From assembly GCA_030704615.1 (NCBI GenBank), contig CM060734.1, positions 57,492,042 to 57,556,041 of the forward strand: DNA of 64,000 nt. The letters run 5' to 3'. The notes beneath the pieces were generated by a model. It did not search any database, had not been told where the DNA came from, and worked only from the letters and a program-made list of their open reading frames with translations. Position 1 is the first letter of the stretch, and each line of letters opens with the position of its first letter. Made by a program: the position numbers and the translations under genes. Below are positions 57,201 to 64,000 of this stretch, one piece after another. The DNA is from Takakia lepidozioides (taxonomy: Eukaryota; Streptophyta; Takakiopsida; Takakiales; Takakiaceae).

Positions 57201-59971
57201 GCCACTGCTACCTCCTGGACACCCCCCCCCACCCCTTCTTTGTCCATTTATCCATTGAATCTGCAGCTACGCAGTGAACCACAACCACATCTGTACCACC
57301 CCTCAAATGCAACTACCCAGCCACACACATTATGTGCTACTTGCGCATGTCCAAACAAAAGGAAAAGGAAAATAAAACTTACACAGGCTCGGGTATGGGT
57401 GAACCACATGCTACCAATCACTGTCCAGGTCCACAAAAATGGGTAGAGTACAAACACAAGGAACGACAGCACCACAATCCGACCCTTAAAACATAACAAA
57501 CTTCCCACTTGGCTGGCATCCCTGAGAGTCCACATACAACCCACAGAGTTTGAAATAAGGGGACACGCTGGCAATGAGCTTGCTGGCCTTCCAATAACAC
57601 CAAAGGTAATGTCAGCCCAGATAACCACCTTTGCATGATCCCCCGACAGTGGTCAACCGAGAAATTGACCCAAAGTAGAGAACGGTTTACAAGCAGATTA
57701 ATGCAGTCATAGCTCCACAGAGGGTAATAGCATGCATGGTGCAAGGAACAGCTGCATTCATGGGTGAATGGGGGTACTTACGGGCCCAAGCCTGCAGCCA
57801 GACCATTGTCCACGAACATGAGAACACGAAACACAAATACTGTTGCATAATCAACCTGCACTTGCCACACAAATGAAGCCCCTTAATCTTGGACCTCTTT
57901 CCTTAACATCATCACACTGAGACCATTCCAATCTAATTCATACCATATCATAGTTTGCTACAAGTGTCAGCACTAGCTAACCTGTGTTCCCCAAGCACAA
58001 AAAGCAAGCAACCATCTCCTGCTGCTCATGACCACTCCCAGTAACCTGCTGAATTCTATTACCACGGCATCTTCCTCCCAAGGCTTAGGATGAAGGCTTT
58101 GGATAGCCATATCTCTCTCTCTCTCTTCCCCACACAAGTCTCATGAGTACATTCTCTCTCTTCCCTAACACCGGACCTCCTCCACAGACTCACCATACAG
58201 CATGAGATCACGAGTGTGTGGAGGCTATACGAATTTCAGGAGCCCACTGATACAGAAAAGCTAGCTCCTCCCACCATGCCCTTTCCCTCTGTACTGCCCT
58301 TGTACGTGCTTCTGAGATAGACGAAGTTGTGGGCAAGACAAATAACTCAACAACGAAACAGGCGACCAGATGGGGAGGAACATACCACTATCCATATGTG
58401 AAGAGGATAAGTGCACATATAGTATCTCTGCCAGTTGACCGAAACTACAATTCTGCTCAGCGAGAAGTTAAGGACCTCAGAATAAGAGATTAGAAAATTG
58501 TTGCAAATATGAGTCCTCCAGTTTTTACATTAATCATGGGTTACTCTGAGACAGAAAACCCACAGAAGCTAGGATCTTCGAGAACCATTACTTCCTTGGT
58601 TTCTTCCTTTCTCTGCAATTCCCATGCTGATACAGATTGGAGAATTCCCTTATACCCTTCATGCTGAAAATTGAGTAGGTTGAGGGGTTTTGAGAAGCAG
58701 GATACACACTAGTCGCCAGCATCGATAGAAAGAAACCATCGAACCTGAAAACCCAACCATTCCCCACCTCTCTCAGAAAACTACTCAACTACAATGAATA
58801 TCCAATGTTGTACAGGGAATCTTCTCTTTTCTCTCTCTCTCCCCACCTGCCCATGGTGTGCTAGTGTCAAATCTGTTGCTAGATTGGAGGCTGCAGAAGT
58901 CGTTAACCCTACTACGACATCTACACCGGCTTACATCAAACTGCCACCAAATTGTTGGCTATGACATGCCAGTTAAAGCTCTAGTCCCAGCCAGATACTA
59001 ACCTTACCCCAGCCAGTTCTGCAGCTGAAGCCCACCAGGGATCGGTCTCTCACTCTCAGCAGAATACCTTGGTGGGGGAAAACGCCCACCCAGCTTGAGG
59101 AGGGTTGGGGTACATTTCCATATGCCTGCAATCCGTGATTCAAGGCTGGCAGATGCCTCCAGACGATTGCCCACCCTCTCTTCGAAAATCTAGCGCCAAC
59201 CAGGAGGAGAGTCAACCCCAAGTTCGATCTGGTGGCTCAAGGTGAGCATGCCTGGCACTAACAGGGCGTAGGGTACACAAGCTAACTCTCACAGGAAAGG
59301 CTCAATGACTACATGTCTCTCAGCAAAGCAGGCTTCTTTCACAAGAGGGGTCCCTGTTCCATGTCTTGGAAGGCCGGGCGAAGGAACAAGAAGTGACCCC
59401 AATCACCAAAAACGAAATTTGAACTGCTTCGCTGCTCCCACTAGGCAACGTCACCAAGTGTACGCTCAGCGTCATATTAGAAAGTTGATGACATGTAAGG
59501 CTGTAGCAACTACCGCGAGCATACCAACCAGCACACCCTATGCAGTAACGGTTCATGCCAGGGTGCACAACAAAGGAGTTGCCGAGATGATCGAACAATC
59601 GCCAGTCGATGTTACTCACAAACAAGGCCTCCCGGAAGACGGAGCTGCCGAATTAGACTAGTCCACGAGGAGAAGGTCATGGACAAGTCAGGGAAAAACG
59701 ACCCCTAACACGCCCAGGAGATAGAGATCCACAGTGAAAGTGCAAGCACTCTACACCAGGCGAATACCACCTGACCTTAAATCGGCACCCAAAGTTAAGG
59801 CTATCCATTCACTGCGTGCATACGCAACAGAATTGGAGAGAGGCACCCCTGCAGGGTTTGCAGCGAGCGGCCAGCTCTGAATGAGGTGTACAAAATTGCT
59901 TTACAAAATGAGCAGACAGACAACGAGGGGATGAAGAATGTGTACCACTTGAAATCAACGCCCCGCCTCAT
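54270..59971 (-). CDS. SIS3: SIS3-like membrane RING-H2 E3 ubiquitin ligase, 11 coding exons
   Basis: Exons on the minus strand: 59971-59946, 58744-58706, 58452-58386, 57855-57782, 57582-57534 (tentative), 57484-57383, 57104 region (57094-57002), 56398-56336, 55582-55454, 55325-55212 and 54875-54270. All have GT-AG junctions and compatible phases, giving about 453 residues. The start MRRGVDFKWFDGFFLSMLAT is the family N-terminus. Membrane segments lie near residues 11-30, 38-62, 86-114 and 128-150. VELIRVPDWAF and YHPGLYLTP precede the RING-H2. Its ligands are C240, C243, C258, H260, H263, C266, C277 and C280, within LPCAHNFHVVCIDEWLRLNV. In Arabidopsis, SIS3 is a positive regulator of the sugar response and acts as a membrane E3 ligase. 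The C-terminal tail (about 170 residues, Pro/Gly/Glu-rich) is longer than in Arabidopsis (358 residues in total). The 49-base intron before the sixth exon is unusually short, so exon five needs transcript support. Confidence 0.92.
56640..56750 (+). mobile_element. tRNA-derived SINE-like copy in a SIS3 intron
   Basis: The segment contains TAGAGCGGTAACATT (A-box-like) and CCAGATCAAATCCAGG (B-box-like), separated by about 55 bases. The block GTGCCACC-N-GATCAAATCC is shared with the copy at 62157-62230 on the other strand. It lies between exons seven and eight of the SIS3-like gene. Confidence 0.4.
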
Positions 59972-62156
59972 TTGTGCGCTCTTACAGAACTTTCTGTTGG
60001 CGACTCGATATCAATCTCAGGGTTTGCATGTCAGACGCTTTGCGATCCAGATACCACACACGATCTCCCGTCCGGATTTGGACTCAATCGTTGAAACAAC
60101 TGCTTTCAATTGACCAGTGTCAGATTCCATCGGTCGCTCTCACATGCATAGCTCGGGTTTGCAAGACACAATCGCCGGGTGTTGTTCTCCAGTGTCGATA
60201 AGACCGGTGCTATTGTTGGGAGGACCGCCACTGTGCCGAGAACACCAACTCTCTTTGCACATAGCCACGAAAGTGAGATGATGTGCGCATGTCTGTATTT
60301 GTGAGAGAGAGGAACAGAGCGATGGCAGATGGCACTAATAGTGAAATACTCGTAACCGTCCAGACTTCCTATGATACAATAAACTCCCCAGAGATTAAGA
60401 ACGCCGTACCAAAAACATATCCAGCTCTCGCACCACACCACCGATTTGAAACAGTGCACACGAATCAACGCCCTTCACAGAGTGGCAACGGCAAGTCCAC
60501 CAACTGGATAGGCCACGAGACACGCACAAAGTGGCACACAGACACAGAAATAGAGAGACTAATAACAATCCACCATCTCCCACACACAAAGCGATAGCGC
60601 TCTCAAGCTGAAGAATGGCTGGCACGTACAGTGCAAAAGGTTGACGGGACCGTTGGCAATGATGGCTTGCAAGAAGCCAAAGTTGCAGAGCACTTTTGAC
60701 CTGTGAAGGCTCCAGACAAGTACACGCAGACTGAGGAGGAAGAACTAGAGCTCGGCCTCGAGTACGCTGCGAGCAGCCTTTGTCCCCTTTTGTCCCTCCC
60801 CTTTTCCCCCCTCTCTTTTCCGCATCAACACACTTGCTTATGCATTGGGTTCCCGAGGTTTTACATAATGGCTCATCGCCATAATCTAACAGTTCATGTG
60901 TGATGCATTTTTCAAGAGCCAGGGTATGAGACCGGTTGTGATGTCTGGGTATTGTCAACGCCCCATCACTCTAGCTATCTATCCGATCAACCCCAATAAG
61001 TGAATGATCCATATATCACGCTCTGAAATGCAAGCAATATGAACAACGCCCCAACTTCCAAGCGCCATCATAACGCTCTGCTGCTGATTGCAGCTTTACT
61101 TACAAGCCCTCCCGAGCCAACCCAGTGGCAAAATGCCATGTGGGCGAGGCCATGATTTGTGTTTGTCTTCGCTAATCTCGCTTTCAATGCGGCCTTGCAC
61201 TCATCACGCAGATTATGTTGCAGAAAATCTGAGTTGCACTCGTCCACGATGCAACAGATTGCCACTGCAATCAGTTATAAAGTAATCCTAGAGTTTGATG
61301 CCTGGGTGTCCCTCTTCATCTTTGTATACGTTACCAGGAAAAAAGTAGGGTTTCTGCACTGCGGGGATTTGTGTATGTTTGCGAGGCTAATCATGCTTTG
61401 GGGGTTTGCGACATGATGCATTCACTTATTCATATTTATTCAGGCAGATTATGTTGCATGGTGTGACGCGCATCAATGCTGCGAAATCTGTGTTTTGTGC
61501 AACTGGGTTTTGTTACGCCAACAAAACCCGTCTCATCAAGTCCCCATCCGTGTCCAACCGGGGAAGGTAGAGTGCACACCAGGAGGCGCATTGGAATGCG
61601 TGCAGGGCAGAGAATAGGTCAAGTGTGCGTAAAAGCAAGCGATGGCGTCAGTGCCATGCAGTAAGCAAAACGGCGATATTCCGTCAGTGTGTCTGCGCCA
61701 CCGTCAGTCTGCTACCACCGTTAGTGACCCCAGTTGTACATACCCCTACACTAACTAATCCTGTTACTACTTTTGACCTCCTCTTTGTCCTTTGCCTTGT
61801 CCTTAATTTTTAATTTTTTAATTTTTCCCTTAATCTCAGCCCTAGCAGATGCCTACAACCTTACCTTCCAAGGAAGCAGTGTTTTTTCTAAGCAATTTGG
61901 AAAACAACACGAGTTGCTACAGAGTTTTGCAAGAAAAAACGGTACATTCTGTTCATCCACATCCGTACTTTTATCCATTTATATCATCCATATTTGGCGA
62001 ATTGTCCACTATTTTTATTTAAAGGGAAACACCTGGAAGCGACAGCTCACAAATCAGGCCCCTTGATAGTGAGAGGAGAATCACATTAACCGCACCATGG
62101 AGGCTGTGAAATGGGACACCGCCCAGGGAAGGGGGGAGAAGAATATACCACACCTG
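59972..62156. other. Region upstream of SIS3 without another supported gene
   Basis: This should contain the SIS3 promoter and 5' UTR. Open frames on both strands are short and overlap. No known domain or RNA gene was found. Confidence 0.4.
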
Positions 62157-62230
62157 TCAAGTAGCAGGATTTGATCCCAGACTCGTCTGGGTGGCACTCA
62201 GTGCACTAACCAACTGAGCTACTGACTGTT
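62157..62230 (-). mobile_element. tRNA-derived SINE or tRNA pseudogene
   Basis: On the minus strand the sequence reads GTCAGTAGCTCAGTTGGTTA then GTGCACTGAGTGCCACCCAG and GGGATCAAATCCTGCTACTT. TAGCTCAGTTGG is a good A box and GGATCAAATCC a near-consensus B box. The ends pair as an imperfect acceptor stem with one bulge. The anticodon and T stems are weak, so it is not a functional tRNA. The following 100 bases may be the SINE body. Confidence 0.5.
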
Positions 62231-64000
62231 GGTTTATTTATTTTTTATTTGGAGAAATTTGGCGATTTCATCCATGAAAAAACATGGAATTTGTGAGGGA
62301 ATATTTCATTTTATTTTTTGAGGTCAAATTAGCCAATAAAATGAAAGATGACAACTTTATTGTTTTGGGTGAGAGTGGGAAGACGGTTTTGTAAGTAAAT
62401 ACTTTGAGCAGAAAAAGTAAAGTTTGTTTGAGCAGAGAAAGTGTTATAAAGTAAAGAATGGCGCAGTAATTTAGGTGCTTGAATCTCAAAGTCAAGGCAG
62501 GAAATCTTGAGTGCAAGTACGAAACGCTGGTAGTTGAACCTTAAAGTAAAGACTAAAGACTATATAACCTAAGTCATAATGGTTGCCTTCAACATGAAAG
62601 GACTGTACTAACCACGCAAACTTAATATGCCCATTTTATCTAGTAACTTTTCGGACTCAAAATCATAGGGTAAAGGTAAGCAAAAAGGCCATATGGGGCG
62701 GTTGGGCTGTATGGATGAAATATTTTAGGATGACGGTGACACCGAGAATGTCATTCATCGATGCACGAATCTCCTCAATAGTGTAACTTGGAAAAGAGAA
62801 AAGAGAAATTAAAGATAATAAAAGAAAAATAAAACGAGAAAAATATATGAATAGTAAAGAAACGATGTTGGCGTATACGCTTCCCTCCACCTCCAGGTGT
62901 CGGTCTCTCATTGGGGACCGAGGTTAGGAAGATGAAATTCATCGATTTATTTGGATGTGGACAGAAATAGTGCATGCACTTTGTTGCCGGGATTGCGCTC
63001 CCCGCCGACGTGGCCTTCCCGATCGTGGGTGCCGTGTTCCGGGTCTGTGTTCCCAGAGGCTTGGGAGCGGTGTGGGGGAACAGTGGGCAGAGTAACTGGC
63101 ATGGTCAGTTACGGTTGCAAGAGGGAAGGAGACGAGAGAAATGGAGAATGTGGAAGCTTGCGAGCATCAATTTGCATTCCAATCTGCACGTATGCTCTGA
63201 CTTGTTTGAGATTTCTGCAGGGTATGTCGGAAAAGAATCTCAAAGACAGATTGAAAGCAGCAGCTTGCTGTGGGCGTTGTGATATTGGACGGTAGTGCAC
63301 GGGAAGTGGTTTGGTTCTGAGAAGGAGAGTTTGGTGAAAATAGATTTTTTCTGGGTGCGGAGAATCGAATTGAAGAGTGCTGCAAGGTGAGAGAGGCTTT
63401 GTATCAGACATAGAGGAGAGGCGGATAGTAATGCATGTGGCGGCATGGCGATTACGGGAGCTTCGTATGTGCTACCGTGTGCACTCTCTGCAGCTTCACT
63501 TCTCCATGGAGAGCCGGGTACAGTTCGGCTGATGTCCGCCTTCCCAAGCTACCATTGCACCCGTAAGCGCGTCAAACCCATGATTTTGATGCTCGTACTG
63601 ACAATTTCAGGGTCCATGACTTTACTCTAGCCCTGGAGTTGTAACCAAAATTTACTTTGTGAACTGAAATGTCTCAATTGGAATGGTATTACCAATTGGC
63701 AGTATGGCATATGCGTAGACAGCAAGAGATCTCTAAATGGCGAGGCTTGTTTCTCCCACATGTCTGTAAGGTTGTCTCAAAACTCAATTGCGTGAAATCA
63801 TAGAGCATGCTTTTATATTTGTTGTGTGACCTAAAGTGCGATTGGACACCTATTGTAATTTGTCCTAGGAATCTCTTCATGTGCAGCTCTGAATTCACCT
63901 CAGACTAGTCCTGATGGGTTGGGATCCTCTGATTTTATAGGGGCTGTCTCAATTTTAATAACGTTAGGTCACCTCTCTTCTTCTTCCTACTGTAGTTAAA
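62231..64000. other. Stretch without a supported gene
   Basis: Frames at 62951-63295 (+) and 63109-63446 (-) overlap and lack recognisable domains. I see no transposon ends or RNA genes. Confidence 0.4.

Noticed and set aside
59305-59661. 118-codon plus-strand ORF as a separate gene
   Set aside because: It lies inside the first intron of the SIS3-like gene on the opposite strand and has no domain or composition typical of proteins.
62157-62230. Functional tRNA gene
   Set aside because: A and B boxes are present, but the T stem and anticodon stem pair poorly and the acceptor stem has a bulge.

Overview
The window looks like a streptophyte (green plant lineage) nuclear genome that is dense in transposable elements. 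The support is a spliced, plant-type SIS3 RING E3 ligase gene, remains of a plant CONSTANS-like B-box gene, a plant-type CACTA (En/Spm) transposon, several Ty3-type LTR retrotransposons and non-LTR elements with RING-unrelated C-terminal zinc knuckles. The retroelement style would fit a charophyte alga such as Chara, or a bryophyte, but the sequence alone does not fix the species.

Only two loci look like intact host-type genes. One is a three-exon gene (2366-4968, +) for a 785-residue P-loop NTPase of Crinkler/RHS type. The other is the SIS3-like gene (54270-59971, -), for which 11 coding exons can be placed by splice sites and family conservation. A short ORF with a mitochondrial-type N-terminus (13639-13893, +) may be the first exon of another gene.

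The rest is layered mobile DNA. At 7.7-12.1 kb is a nearly full-length but frameshifted LINE, followed by a duplicated internal piece of itself. At 14.8-20.4 kb are pieces of at least three Ty3 elements with a polypurine tract and an LTR. At 22.1-23.8 kb is an unrecognised broken ORF. At about 24.8-37.0 kb is a CACTA transposon with a TNP2 transposase on the plus strand. On its minus strand it carries a Transposase_24-like protein and an FCP1-like HAD phosphatase domain. Its interior has been invaded by a LINE that was itself split by a second LINE. At 37.9-40.3 kb is a decayed Ty3 gag-protease.

The most unusual structure runs from about 40.47 to 52.14 kb: two inverted arms of about 1.05-1.08 kb. 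The right arm overlaps the 3' end of a 484-codon transposase-like ORF. The arms carry 58-bp tandem repeats, G-rich iterons and palindromic GCGACC/GGTCGC words that continue outside the right arm to about 52.6 kb. Between the arms lie truncated Ty3 pieces, a hairpin-rich segment, a CONSTANS-like B-box pseudogene and further retroelement fragments. I read this as a large long-TIR DNA transposon of a type I cannot name, which has captured or received other sequences.

The flanks (1-2.3, 5.0-7.7, 52.6-54.3 and 60-64 kb) have no gene I can support apart from a motif-dense tract at 1.2-1.9 kb and a tRNA-derived SINE-like copy near 62.2 kb.
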